Below, piece after piece: positions 1 through 10,000 of a stretch of 64,000 nt of DNA. The position numbers and the translations under genes were made by a program. Below the pieces are notes generated by a model, which worked only from the letters and a program-made list of their open reading frames with translations, did not search any database and was not told the DNA's origin. The DNA is taken from contig NZ_CP138995.1 in NCBI RefSeq assembly GCF_044596045.1, positions 2,666,001-2,730,000 of the forward strand. Reading direction: 5' to 3'. Source of the DNA: Flagellimonas sp947499585. Lineage in GTDB: Bacteria > Bacteroidota > Bacteroidia > Flavobacteriales > Flavobacteriaceae. Within the stretch, counting starts at the first letter, position 1. Each line of letters opens with the position of its first letter.

Positions 1-106
1 TGTTTGTTGATGGTGCTTGAAAATGAAACGGTAGGCCATTTTCTTTAGAATTCTGGGATTAGCAATATGTTTGATGGCAATTATCTAACGGGAGTGTAAA
101 TTTTTT

Positions 107-1483
107 TTAGAAAAGATGCTTTATTTTCTTAACCCATTTTATGGGAATGTTATACGGAGCGTAGCGTATGGGGATATCTATCCAGTTAGGTTTTCGTATA
201 ATGGCTTTTTTATGGGAGAATAGGTCAAAGGAATGTTTGCCATGATATCCTCCAATTCCTGACTGACCTACCCCGCCAAAGGGCAATCTTTTGTTGGTTA
301 TTTGCATTACAGTATCATTAATTACCCCACCACCAAAACCATACTTGTCAATAATTCTTTTTTGGAACTTTTTATTGGTAGAAAATACATACAATGCCAA
401 AGGATTTTCATGTTGTGTTACGTACTTATGAATATCTTCTTCTGAATCATAAGAAATGATGGGCAGTATGGGCCCAAAAATCTCATCTTTCATCAAATCG
501 TTTTTAAAACCAGGTTCATCTACCAATGTTGGCTCAATAAACCGTTCGGCATCCTTACAAGTTCCACCGAAGAGTATGTTTTCTCCTTCCAGCAATCCCT
601 TTAATTTGTTGTAATGGCTGTCAGTGGTTATCCTAGCAAAATCATTGGATTCTTCAATAGGATCGCCATAAAATTTTCTGATATTAAGTTTCAGGGCCTC
701 TACAAGTCTATCTTTTACCGTCTTTTCAACCAAAATATAATCAGGAGCAATACATGTCTGTCCAGCATTTAAAAACTTGCCCCAAACAATACGCTTTGCT
801 GCCAACGTAATGGACGCGGTTGCATCAACGATACAAGGGTTTTTCCCACTTAATTCCAAAGTAACTGGAGTAAGATGTTCCGCCGCACTTTTGTAAACAA
901 TCTTTCCCACTCGAGAACTTCCAGTGAAGAAAATATAGTTCCATTTTTTTGTCAGGAGTTCTTGTGATACGGGTATTCCGCCTTCAACAACGCTAACATA
1001 TTCTTTGGGAAATACCTTTTCAATTATTTTTGCAATAACCTTAGAAGTTTCGGGAGTCAATTCCGAAGGTTTAAGCACAACAGTGTTGCCCGCTGCCAAA
1101 GCTCCTATCAACGGGGACATGGTCAATAGGAATGGATAGTTCCAAGGCGCTATGACCAATACATTGCCATACGGTTCTGAATATATCCAATCTGAAGAGG
1201 GGAAATTTGTCCAAGTAGCACCAACCTTTACCGGTTTGCTCCAAAACTCTAGATGATCAATGATGTATTTTAATTCTGAAAGCACCATTTGTGTTTCTGT
1301 GGCAAGTACTTCGAATTTTGGTTTTTTGAAATCTATATATAAGGCATCGCAAATAGCGTCTTCATTGGCGACCAATTCTTTTCGTAATCGTTTTAAATAT
1401 TGTTTACGATAAGTAACGATCTTTGTTTGTTGCGATGCAAAAAAATCTCTTTGACTTTGTACTAAATCTTCAATCATATGCAA
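107..1483 (-). CDS. Aldehyde dehydrogenase, class 3-like (NAD(P)-dependent)
   Basis: This enzyme probably oxidises an aldehyde to the carboxylic acid in the cytoplasm; the substrate cannot be told from sequence. The 458-residue length and the C-terminal stretch rich in basic and hydrophobic residues fit the class 3 (fatty aldehyde) branch, which is shorter than the roughly 500-residue class 1/2 enzymes. Seen directly: FFTGSSRVG near residues 185-193 (nucleotide-binding loop), the general base Glu210 in LELSGKNP, and the nucleophile Cys244 in NAGQTC. Translation may start at Met1 or Met3. The gene stands alone on the minus strand, with a strong hairpin terminator separating it from the upstream lipoprotein gene. 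Confidence 0.93.
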   Translation of the reverse strand: MHMIEDLVQSQRDFFASQQTKIVTYRKQYLKRLRKELVANEDAICDALYIDFKKPKFEVLATETQMVLSELKYIIDHLEFWSKPVKVGATWTNFPSSDWIYSEPYGNVLVIAPWNYPFLLTMSPLIGALAAGNTVVLKPSELTPETSKVIAKIIEKVFPKEYVSVVEGGIPVSQELLTKKWNYIFFTGSSRVGKIVYKSAAEHLTPVTLELSGKNPCIVDATASITLAAKRIVWGKFLNAGQTCIAPDYILVEKTVKDRLVEALKLNIRKFYGDPIEESNDFARITTDSHYNKLKGLLEGENILFGGTCKDAERFIEPTLVDEPGFKNDLMKDEIFGPILPIISYDSEEDIHKYVTQHENPLALYVFSTNKKFQKRIIDKYGFGGGVINDTVMQITNKRLPFGGVGQSGIGGYHGKHSFDLFSHKKAIIRKPNWIDIPIRYAPYNIPIKWVKKIKHLF

Positions 1484-1616
1484 TCCTTATTGACTTTACC
1501 CTGCCCTCTTAAAAAGGAAAGAGAACTAGGATAAAGTTCAGGAATCTAAAGTTACACTAGATAAAAGAATATTGCTAATTCCTCTATTGTTTTTGAAGTT
1601 ACTATACCTGTTCAAC

Positions 1617-1647
1617 AAAAAAAGCACCGACTATTCGGTGCTTTTTT
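1617..1647 (-). terminator. Bidirectional Rho-independent terminator
   Basis: A GCACCGA/TCGGTGC stem with a CTAT loop is flanked by a run of A on one side and a run of T on the other, so it can act on both strands. It lies 22 bases past the stop of the minus-strand lipoprotein gene that ends at 1670, so its main role is probably to end that transcript before the aldehyde dehydrogenase. Confidence 0.85.
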
Positions 1648-1669
1648 ATATTGTATGTTGTTTTAATCC

Positions 1670-2464
1670 TTATAAGGTAACCTCTTCCATGTTTCCATTG
1701 GGCAAGGTGATAGTAGCCAGGTTATCGCAAGTGCCATCGCCAAAATCAACAGTAATGATAAAACCGTTTTTAGCCACACTCATACTACCGCTGGTTAAAT
1801 TAGCACAAGTAAGATTACCAGTTAAATCGTTTACAGTCTCTATAACATAAGTATTTCCATCTGCTTGTACCTGCCAATTTCCAGATAGACTAAATGTGCT
1901 TGTTTCTAAAGTTTCGCCAAAAGTAAAACTGAAGGTTTTGGTGCCACTTTCAGAAATAATACTTTCATCTTCCATTTCAATGGACATTTCACTGGTGACT
2001 GTAAATGAAATGGTGTTCTGTTCAAGACTACTTGTCAAAATGTAATTTCTGGTTCCATTGACCTTAAGGTTGCCAATGTAAAAATCAACATAAGAAGCTG
2101 TAAAGGCAGCAGTTTCATTGCCAACTTGATACGTGACAGTTAAACTACCATTAATGTTTTCCGTACCGTTAAGAACACAATTGTTGAACGTAACAACAAA
2201 ACCTGTTTGTGAATATTCGGTTGAATAACAATCATTGGCCTTATTGGAAGATTTTCCTGCAACTGCGTTATTTGCAAAAAGTTCAGCCAAAACACTATCT
2301 ACAGCACCGGCAGCTTCATCGGTTTCTAAAATATTTTGTAATTCCGTTTGCGTCAATTCTACATCATTTGCTGAAGACACACCGTCTTCGCTACAGCCTT
2401 GTAAGAAGAGAAGGGCGAAAGCAGCAATTGATAATGCATGGATTATTCTAGTTAGTCCATTCAT
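1670..2464 (-). CDS. Putative lipoprotein of unknown function
   Basis: A 264-residue protein with an N-terminal hydrophobic segment ending in the lipobox LFLQGC (Cys24), so it is predicted to be exported and lipidated. The rest is rich in Ser, Thr, Asn and Gly with alternating hydrophobic residues, which suggests an all-beta fold. Four cysteines in the mature part (in NDCYS, NNCVL, LTCAN and GTCDN) could form disulfides outside the cytoplasm. I do not recognise the family. It is transcribed alone and ends at the hairpin at 1617-1647. Confidence 0.75.
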   Translation of the reverse strand: MNGLTRIIHALSIAAFALLFLQGCSEDGVSSANDVELTQTELQNILETDEAAGAVDSVLAELFANNAVAGKSSNKANDCYSTEYSQTGFVVTFNNCVLNGTENINGSLTVTYQVGNETAAFTASYVDFYIGNLKVNGTRNYILTSSLEQNTISFTVTSEMSIEMEDESIISESGTKTFSFTFGETLETSTFSLSGNWQVQADGNTYVIETVNDLTGNLTCANLTSGSMSVAKNGFIITVDFGDGTCDNLATITLPNGNMEEVTL

Positions 2465-2586
2465 GATACTAAAGTTATGGGGTTATGCTCCACTAACGGA
2501 AAGAGGACTTTTTTAGTGTACCTTTCTCTATTTTATCGATGAACGGCTTCCTTGGAAAACAATCGAAAGAGCCCCCATATTTAACC

Positions 2587-3780
2587 TTAAATCACTTCAA
2601 CAATATCTGTTTGATTAGCATTGAACTGCATTCGTTTTCCAGACCAATATGAAGCAGCAGCCAAATGGGAAGGTTTAACCGCATTTAACCCTACATCAAT
2701 GGGCGCTGTGAGCTGTGCTCCTGTTTTAATGGCATCAAAAAAGTTTTTGACATGTGCATAAGTTAGATTTTCATCATTTTGAAAAATAACTGGATCGCCT
2801 TTGTGCGGGGTATAGATGTATCCAGCCCTAAAGAGTTCCAATTGACCTTCTGTACCATGAAAAAGGACAGAGTCGTGCTGGTTTTTTACAGGCATAACGC
2901 TGCATTCAAAAGTAAAATTCCATCCTCCTTTATATTGAATAATGGTATTTACGGTATCTGGATTGGTCCTATCGTCTTTAAGATGATAGATCCCTCCTGT
3001 TGTAACTGCATTTATAGGGTCTGTATCATCCATCATCCATTGCGCCACATCACCCCAATGGGTCAAAAGATCAGATAGGATGCCTGTTCCATATTCCTTG
3101 TAATGGCGCCAACCATCATATCTAGGCCAGTAGTAATCCATTTTTTGTGAAGGTCCAAGAAAGGTATCCCATTTAAAGTTTTCTGGCATTGGTTGCTGTT
3201 GCAACTGGCGCCTTTGCCAACCAAAATTGCTCCAAACGGCCCTAACAAAAACCATATCTCCCAGTTTTTTAGAACCTCCAAAGAATTCTTCTTTTACTCT
3301 TTGATACATCTGTCCGCTGCGCTGTTGCGTTCCTGTTTGGCACACTACCCCACTATTGGCTACGGCTTCTTTTAGCATAGGACCTTCGTTATAGTGTAAG
3401 GTTACCGGTTTTTCCAGGAGTAGGTGTTTTCCAGCTGCTAAAATTCGGATAGCGTAATTCTTGTGTAAATGGTCGGGTGTGGCCAACAGTACGGCATCAA
3501 CATTATCATTGTTTAATACTTCCTCCAAATCATAGGTCATTGGAATTTTGCCCAACTCCAAATACTCCGTTGTTCTTTTTACTTGTTCATCCCAGACATC
3601 GCAAAACATTATCGGTCTTATCTGATTGGTCTTCAACATCTCTCCCAACACCCATCTACCACGTCTCCCCGCTCCTACTACTGCAAGACCTATTTTATCA
3701 TTGGACCCAAGAATATTTCCATAAGATGCTGCAGTTAATGCTGCCGCTCCAGTTCCTATTATAAAGTCTCTTCTCTTCAT
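2587..3780 (-). CDS. Gfo/Idh/MocA family oxidoreductase with Tat-type signal
   Basis: Probably an exported NAD(P)-dependent oxidoreductase acting on a sugar or polyol. Residues 1-25 (MKRRDFIIGTGAAAL) form a twin-arginine-style signal. A Rossmann motif GLAVVGAGRRGRW follows at 31-43, and the family's catalytic-lysine motif EKP is at 123-125. The C-terminal half (about 150-390) has the alpha/beta domain of the family, with a GTGILSDLLTHWGD segment. At 397 residues the length is normal. The gene lies 16 bases downstream of a secreted alpha/beta hydrolase on the same strand, so the two are probably co-transcribed. The substrate is unknown. Confidence 0.9.
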   Translation of the reverse strand: MKRRDFIIGTGAAALTAASYGNILGSNDKIGLAVVGAGRRGRWVLGEMLKTNQIRPIMFCDVWDEQVKRTTEYLELGKIPMTYDLEEVLNNDNVDAVLLATPDHLHKNYAIRILAAGKHLLLEKPVTLHYNEGPMLKEAVANSGVVCQTGTQQRSGQMYQRVKEEFFGGSKKLGDMVFVRAVWSNFGWQRRQLQQQPMPENFKWDTFLGPSQKMDYYWPRYDGWRHYKEYGTGILSDLLTHWGDVAQWMMDDTDPINAVTTGGIYHLKDDRTNPDTVNTIIQYKGGWNFTFECSVMPVKNQHDSVLFHGTEGQLELFRAGYIYTPHKGDPVIFQNDENLTYAHVKNFFDAIKTGAQLTAPIDVGLNAVKPSHLAAASYWSGKRMQFNANQTDIVEVI

Positions 3781-3796
3781 CTTGTTTAGTTAGAAA

Positions 3797-5095
3797 TTAG
3801 TCAGTAGCAGGAGTTGCATGGAGTAACTCCATACCAATAGAGGTTCTTGGTTTAAAACCTTTCCAATTTCCCGTAGTTGCATCAGGTTCAACATTTAAAT
3901 ATTCTTTATAATCAGCATCTTTCAAATTAACACCTAAAAATGCTGTGATAAAGTGTTGGTTAACATTATTAATACGTCTCATGTCCCATACAGAATCAGC
4001 ATATCTTAAATACTCATCTATATGCAATCCGGGTTTCATAGTGGCAGGTGCAGGAGGGTTTGGTGCCACATTATGTCTTGCATTTATATACGTCAATAAA
4101 TAACGATCACTATTTACCGCGCCTTCATAAATGGCCTTAATACCTTTTTCATATCCTGAAATATCATCTTGACTACCTGCTACAAAAAGCGTAGGTGTTT
4201 TTAAACCTGCCAACCCGTTTGCATCCCACACACCATTGGCCATGCCCCAAGGCGCTAAAGCAACAAACGCTTTAATTCTTGGGTCGATGGAATTCTTATA
4301 GGTTTCGTTGTCCATACCTCTTTTGTCCAAAGCATCGCTGCCGCCAGTCATCGATTTAAAAAAGTCTAAAGCGCCAGCACTGTAGCCAGCTCCACAAGTG
4401 TTAAGACCTCCATATCCTCCCATGGAATACCCAATGAGTCCAGTTTTATCCGTATTCACCAAACCTGCTAAAAAACTGTTGCTATCTGAGGATGAAAGTT
4501 TGTCAATTTCGTTTAGTACAAATAACTGGTCCAATGACCTATTTGCTAACGTACTGGTGAAATTGGCAGCATCTTTATAGGTAGAATCTGTATGGTCAAT
4601 AGAAACGACCACGTAGCCTTTTGAGGCTAAGTTCTCTCCTAAATACGTGAACAAAAACCGCGAACCTACATATCCATGAGACAAAATAACTAGGGGATAT
4701 TTTCCATCGTCTTTAATGGCTACTGCATCCCTCAAAGCTCTTCCTTTAAAGGTAAATGGAGTAACCGGGCGACCTTCTGCTCCATTTCTTCCCAACACCT
4801 GAGTATACGTTTCAATTTCTTTAACTCCTTCTGGCACTAGGGCTGGATACCACACTTCTATGGTAATTGGACGATCATACATTTCTCCTTTCCCCTCTTT
4901 TATACTTAAAACATCCAGTTGATTTTTGTTGACCAAATTTATCGTTTGCACTCCAACTCCATAGTTACCTCTAGCGGTGAGTTCGGGAGCATCCGGTAAG
5001 GCATCTCCAATAAGAAACTCATCTTGCGAGTACGAATTATGACTGATTATTAAAAAGAGTATTGTAAAAAAAGAAAAATAGGTGCTCTTGGCCAT
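3797..5095 (-). CDS. Secreted alpha/beta hydrolase (dienelactone hydrolase / PAF-acetylhydrolase-like)
   Basis: A predicted exported serine hydrolase of 432 residues with a cleavable signal peptide ending near residue 23 (SYSQ). The oxyanion-hole region VILSHGYVGSR is at 136-146, the nucleophile elbow GYSMGG at 222-227 with Ser224, the acid is probably in LFVAGSQDD, and a candidate catalytic His sits in NARHNVAP. The fold resembles PAF-acetylhydrolase and chlorophyllase-type enzymes that cleave esters. It is the first gene of a probable two-gene unit with the oxidoreductase. The real substrate is not known. Confidence 0.88.
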   Translation of the reverse strand: MAKSTYFSFFTILFLIISHNSYSQDEFLIGDALPDAPELTARGNYGVGVQTINLVNKNQLDVLSIKEGKGEMYDRPITIEVWYPALVPEGVKEIETYTQVLGRNGAEGRPVTPFTFKGRALRDAVAIKDDGKYPLVILSHGYVGSRFLFTYLGENLASKGYVVVSIDHTDSTYKDAANFTSTLANRSLDQLFVLNEIDKLSSSDSNSFLAGLVNTDKTGLIGYSMGGYGGLNTCGAGYSAGALDFFKSMTGGSDALDKRGMDNETYKNSIDPRIKAFVALAPWGMANGVWDANGLAGLKTPTLFVAGSQDDISGYEKGIKAIYEGAVNSDRYLLTYINARHNVAPNPPAPATMKPGLHIDEYLRYADSVWDMRRINNVNQHFITAFLGVNLKDADYKEYLNVEPDATTGNWKGFKPRTSIGMELLHATPATD

Positions 5096-5248
5096 TTTAA
5101 GGGTTATTTTATATTCTCTTAAATGTAGTGAAATTATGTGCGAAATTTAAATACCGTAGCAGTTCTTGCTCATACTCCATGTGTCATACCAAAGAATATT
5201 AAATAAATTGTTTTTTCTTTACAGAAAAACTGAAAAAGAAATTGTGTT

Positions 5249-5731
5249 ATGAAAAATTTAAAAAAAGTATTCTTCCTTTTAGCATTTACAGTTTTAATAG
5301 CTTCTTGTAACATTGATGATGGTGTAGAAGGGATTCCACCACCAAATTTTGATGTACTAGGTCTCTGGGATTTAGTTGAAGTTAATGTTAACCCTGCTCA
5401 GGATTTGAATATGGATGGAACAGCCTCTACAAATTTGATGGATGAGTTGGATTGTTTATCTGGAACTTTATTAATTGATGGAGATTTGGTTTGGACTTTT
5501 GAGCAATCCAATTTAGACATAACACCCATAACCAGTGGTCAGTTTAACGTAAGTTGCGCAGATACCAATTCCGCTACAGGAACCTGGTTTTCAGATGAGA
5601 ATGAAGTTACTTTTGATGGAGATGATGCTTTGACTGCACTTAAAATCTCTGGAGATCAACTGGTCAATGAAGTGGGCGAAGACCTTCCTGGAATACAAAG
5701 TTTTGCCTATGTACGCAGGGTGGTAAATTAA
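5249..5731 (+). CDS. Small lipoprotein, lipocalin-like
   Basis: A 160-residue protein with a Lys-rich start, a hydrophobic segment and the lipobox LIASC (Cys20), so it is predicted to be a lipoprotein. The mature part carries the GLWDLVEV and ATGTWFSDENEVTFDGD segments seen in lipocalin-like domains of flavobacterial lipoproteins. The mature sequence is strongly acidic. The function is unknown. It is monocistronic or co-transcribed with the next plus-strand gene 57 bases downstream. Confidence 0.75.
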   Translation: MKNLKKVFFLLAFTVLIASCNIDDGVEGIPPPNFDVLGLWDLVEVNVNPAQDLNMDGTASTNLMDELDCLSGTLLIDGDLVWTFEQSNLDITPITSGQFNVSCADTNSATGTWFSDENEVTFDGDDALTALKISGDQLVNEVGEDLPGIQSFAYVRRVVN

Positions 5732-5788
5732 GTATTTGTATATTCTAGGTTCGTTAACCTCATTTTTGATACCTGAATGACATAGATT

Positions 5789-6418
5789 ATGTTCAGACTT
5801 TTATTTATTTTCTTTTGTCTTTGCTTGTATTTTCCTCAGCTATACGCGCAGGCAAATTCCGTTAAGGTTGTTGAAAAAGAATCAAACAATAGGATTACTT
5901 TTTTTGCAGTGAATGAGACGTTCCAAGATTATGATGTTCTTTTTGAAGTCAAGGGTACAAACTTTAGGCAAAGTGCGGCTAAACCAAGATTGATAAGAGT
6001 TCCGGCAACGTCAAAGGTGCATTTGAAAACCATCATTCTTTTTAGGGACAAAAAGCCTGTCTACACTAAAAAACTGATTGTAAATGATAGCTTATCCAAA
6101 AGGGCCCTTAAAAAAGAGTTTGAAATATTAGACATTCCGCCACCTAAGATCAAGCCCAAAAAACAGATTACCATTTATACTACCAATAATTGTAATACTT
6201 GTGATAGTATTGTTACAAAACTAACCGATGAAAACTATCTGTTCAGGAATGTTTTGCTCAATGAGAACCCTGAAGTTAAAAAACAAGTCGGTAGTTTCTT
6301 GGCTAAATCCCCAGAACAGATGGACACCATAACAAGTCCAATAATTAGTTTGGGCGGAAAACTTTATAGCTGGATTAAATCCTATGCAGAATTACAGGAA
6401 GAACTAAATAGAGAATAA
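5789..6418 (+). CDS. Exported protein with C-terminal glutaredoxin/thioredoxin-like CxxC domain
   Basis: A 209-residue protein with an N-terminal signal peptide (about 1-20, ending YAQA). Residues 25-115 form a beta-rich domain of unknown role. From about 125 the sequence TIYTTNNCNTCDSIVTKL has a beta strand followed by a Cys135-x-x-Cys138 redox motif, as in glutaredoxins, then a helix-strand pattern to the end. An exported CxxC protein would act in thiol-disulfide exchange in the periplasm, but this is inferred from the motif. The usual cis-proline is not in a clear TSP context; the closest match is DTITSPIISL. Confidence 0.72.
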   Translation: MFRLLFIFFCLCLYFPQLYAQANSVKVVEKESNNRITFFAVNETFQDYDVLFEVKGTNFRQSAAKPRLIRVPATSKVHLKTIILFRDKKPVYTKKLIVNDSLSKRALKKEFEILDIPPPKIKPKKQITIYTTNNCNTCDSIVTKLTDENYLFRNVLLNENPEVKKQVGSFLAKSPEQMDTITSPIISLGGKLYSWIKSYAELQEELNRE

Positions 6419-6425
6419 ATAATTC

Positions 6426-7079
6426 TTATTCAGGTTTTTGAGCTAAGAGCACCCACATTTGTTTATCCTCTTCCCTTTCCCATTTGCCGTGGTTTTTTAT
6501 TTCGGAAATAATGGTGAAACCAGCTTGCACCAATTCTTTACGAACATAATTAGCGCCCAATGAATGGGCACTAACTTGTTCTTCTCTTGATTTGTTTTTT
6601 ACTCTTTTCTTTAGTTTTTCCATGAGCATCACCTTTCCGCCGGGTTTTAAGGCATTTTTCACATGTTGAAGTATTTGTTCATGGGAATCCATTTCATGAT
6701 AGGTGTCCATGATAAAAACTACGTCCAATTGGTTCTTTGGAAGTTTTGGATTGTCATAATCTCCTAGAACCGTTTCTATATTGGTTAGTTTTCTCTTTTT
6801 TGCATTGCTTTGAAGTGTTTCCAAACGGTCACTTCTAACATCTACCGCATAAACCTTTCCTCTACCCAATACTTTTTTTGCCAAATGGATTGATAAATAC
6901 CCTTCATGACACCCAATATCTGCAACCTTATCTCCTTCTTGCACACCAGACATTTCCAGTAACACTGAGGTTTTCATCCAATCATCCCGTTCTAGCCAAT
7001 CTTGTTCCGTATATTGGGAATGCAGCCCAAAAACAGCAGTAAGACCCATGAACAGAACGAGATGAATGTTTTTTTTCAT
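6426..7079 (-). CDS. Class I SAM-dependent methyltransferase-like protein with signal peptide
   Basis: A 217-residue protein with the class I SAM-binding motif KVADIGCHEGYLS (around residues 51-63), then an acidic residue after the second strand (YAVDVRSDRLE) and a GD pair at VLGDYDNP. These are the usual SAM-binding features. Unusually, residues 1-20 look like a signal peptide (MKKNIHLVLFMGLTAVFGLH), which would place the protein outside the cytoplasm, where SAM is not expected. The gene lies 8 bases downstream of the large sortilin-like gene and may be co-transcribed with it. Confidence 0.82.
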   Translation of the reverse strand: MKKNIHLVLFMGLTAVFGLHSQYTEQDWLERDDWMKTSVLLEMSGVQEGDKVADIGCHEGYLSIHLAKKVLGRGKVYAVDVRSDRLETLQSNAKKRKLTNIETVLGDYDNPKLPKNQLDVVFIMDTYHEMDSHEQILQHVKNALKPGGKVMLMEKLKKRVKNKSREEQVSAHSLGANYVRKELVQAGFTIISEIKNHGKWEREEDKQMWVLLAQKPE

Positions 7080-7087
7080 TACTTTAA

Positions 7088-10000
7088 TTAATCTTCAATA
7101 AGTCCTTGGCCCTCAATCCACGGTGCTCCTGCTGCTTTCAATTCTGTTTCAAGTGAAGGAAGCGTATTCTTTACAAGTACGCTTAACTCCTTTTTAATTG
7201 ATTTTAATTGATTATCAGCTCTTTTTAATGCGATTTTGTGGTTTCCAGTTGGTCCATACGTGTTCCTTAGTGCCACTAGTCCAATAAAGCTACCGTCACC
7301 TGGAGATGGTGGATTCTTCTCCCCTACTTCATTTTTGGCAGGACTGCCTTTCATTTGCTTGCTAAGTGATTGCAGGAGTGTTTTTGCATTGTAAATTTTA
7401 GAAGAAAGTGCCGCTGTTGGACTTTCAGCTTCATCCATAGCGCGTTTCATGGCATTTACATTGGCTATAGCCTTCTCCAATATGGAATTCGTTGCCGTTA
7501 AATCTTGCTGGAAGTTTTGGTACATACCTCTAAACGCATCTATTTCTGCAGTTGGTTTGGCTGGCAAAGCTCCTTTGGATAAAGGTTTAACTTCAAAAGA
7601 TTGAGCACTTGACAGTTGTTTTAGCTCTCCATCTACACGTTGATATAATTCAACCGAATAGGTTCCCGGAGTTGCTAAAAATGGTGAACCGAAAAAATCG
7701 TCGTCATCACTTTTTGGATTCTTTAGCTTTATTCCAGTTCTATCTGCATAGGTAAGGTCCCAGGAAACACGATTGAATCCTTTCTTATTTGTCCCACTTA
7801 CGGTATTGACAACTTTTCCATTGCTATCTTTTACAAGAAGCAGTACTGCAGATTTCTCCTGATTTTTTTCATTCTCCAAAGCTTCCCAACCAGGAAATGA
7901 AACATTACTTTTTTGCTTGTTGAGCTCTTTTTCCTTTTCTGTTCTTGTATCCTTTAATGTTTTTAGTTTCTCAGGCAAGAAATAAGTAAATGTTGCTCCA
8001 TAAGCAGGGTTCTTTGCGGTATATTCAGAATTCCCTTGACCATAAACTTCATCTTTTTCAATATACCAATAAGCAGGCTTTACTTTAAAAAGTGTTGTTT
8101 CGCCCATTTTAGAAGTATCAAAATCACGTAATGGCGAAATATCGTCTAAAACGTAAAAACCTCTACCAAAAGAAGCCCCTATTAAATCATCTTCCCTTCT
8201 TTGGATGGTAATGTCTCTAAAAGATATGGTAGGCAGGCCACCTTCAAGTCGCAACCAACTGCTTCCGCCATTACTGGTAAAATAGATGCCGTACTCTGTA
8301 GCGACAAACATAAGGCCTCTCTTTTTATGGTCTTGAACAACTCTCCATGTAATCAACTTTTTAGGTAGATTTCCATTTATAAATGTCCAGCTATTTCCTT
8401 TGTCAGTACTTTTTAAAAGATATGGTTTGTAATCTCCAGCTTTATGATTGTCCAGTACCAAATAAACAGTGTTGGCATCGTATAAATCAGCGCGAACATC
8501 ATTTACAAAAGCTCTGTTTGGAACTCCTTTAATATTTCCTAACATTATTTTCTTCCAAGTCTCTCCCCCATTTTCAGTCACCTGAAGAATGCCATCATCG
8601 GTTCCTGCGTAGATAAGACCTTCTTGCAAAGGTGATTCAGCCAAAGACGTGATAGTGTTGTAATTGGACATTGCACCTACATCCCATGGATTGTCCCAAC
8701 TTTGTTGTCTTCCTAAAATAGGCAAAGTCAATCGTTCTTCATTTCTGGTTAAATCTTGGGAAATTGAAGTCCAATCATCCCCTCTATTTTCAGATTTCCA
8801 AACACGATAAGACGCAAAATATAATCTTTGTGGGTTATGAGGGCTCACCAAAATTGGCGCATCCCAATTAAAACGTTCATGTGGTTCTCCTGCGGAAGGT
8901 TGTGGTTGAATAAAAACAGTCTCACCAGTCGTTTGGTCAATTCTCCATAACCAACCTTGTTGAAATTCACCATAAGTAATATCGGGATTACCTGGCTCTG
9001 TAGCGGATTGATGACCATCTGCTCCTAAAGTAATCCACCAATCTGAATTCAATATCCCTGCTTTGCTCCTTGTTCTAGAAGGGCCTCCATGAGAACCATT
9101 ATCTTGTGTTCCTCCATAAATGTTATAAAAAGGTGCCGAATCATCTACAGCAACCTTATAATATTGTGTAAGGGGAAGGTTTCCAAAAAACCTCCATGTT
9201 TTTGTTAAATCATAAGATTCGTATAACCCACCATCAGTACCAAAAAGCACATAATCGGGGTTTGATTTTTTAAAGGCCATAGCATGACTATCCACATGCT
9301 TTTTTTCCTCATTCATAAACTCAAAATGCTTCCCGTGATCATTGGAGATTTGAACGGTATTACTCATTAAATATAACTTACCTTCTTGATGGGGCGAAGC
9401 ATATAGCTCTTGATAGTAATGAGGTCCTGTTCCGCCAGAAACAGCATCCGATTGTTTTGTCCATGAAGCTCCTTGATTGTTTGTAATGAACAATCCTCCT
9501 TTTTTGCGATCTAATTCAATCGCAGCATATATGGTTTCATTATCAAATGGCGAAATTGCCAATCCAATTTTACCTAAGTTCGATTTTGGAATTCCATTGG
9601 TCAATGCTGTCCAAGTTTCTCCTCCATCAGTACTTTTATGTAAACCTGAACCAGGGCCACCGCCCATATAAGCGGCAACGGTTCTATGTCTATCCCATGT
9701 AGCAGCATACAAAACATCTGGATTGGTTTGATCCATTACAATGTCCGTAACTCCTGTCCATTCACTATTACCAAGTGTTCTTTTCCAGGTTTTTCCACCA
9801 TCAATGGATTTGTAAAAACCACGCTCTCCGCCTTTACTCCAAAGAGGTCCTTGTGAGGCAACCCAAATGATATTGGAATTATCAGGATGAACTATAATTT
9901 TTGAAAGATGCTCAGAAGTTTTGAGTCCCATGTTTTTCCATGTCTTTCCTTCATCATGGCTAACATAAATACCATCGCCAAAGCCTACATGTCTTCCACC

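Noticed and set aside
1..39. Partial minus-strand frame at the left edge starting MAYRFIFKHHQQT
   Set aside because: Only 13 codons are visible, so it cannot be told from chance. It could be the start of a gene continuing outside the window.
1572..1850. 92-codon plus-strand frame near the first terminator
   Set aside because: It reads through the hairpin terminator and the 3' end of the lipoprotein gene on the other strand.
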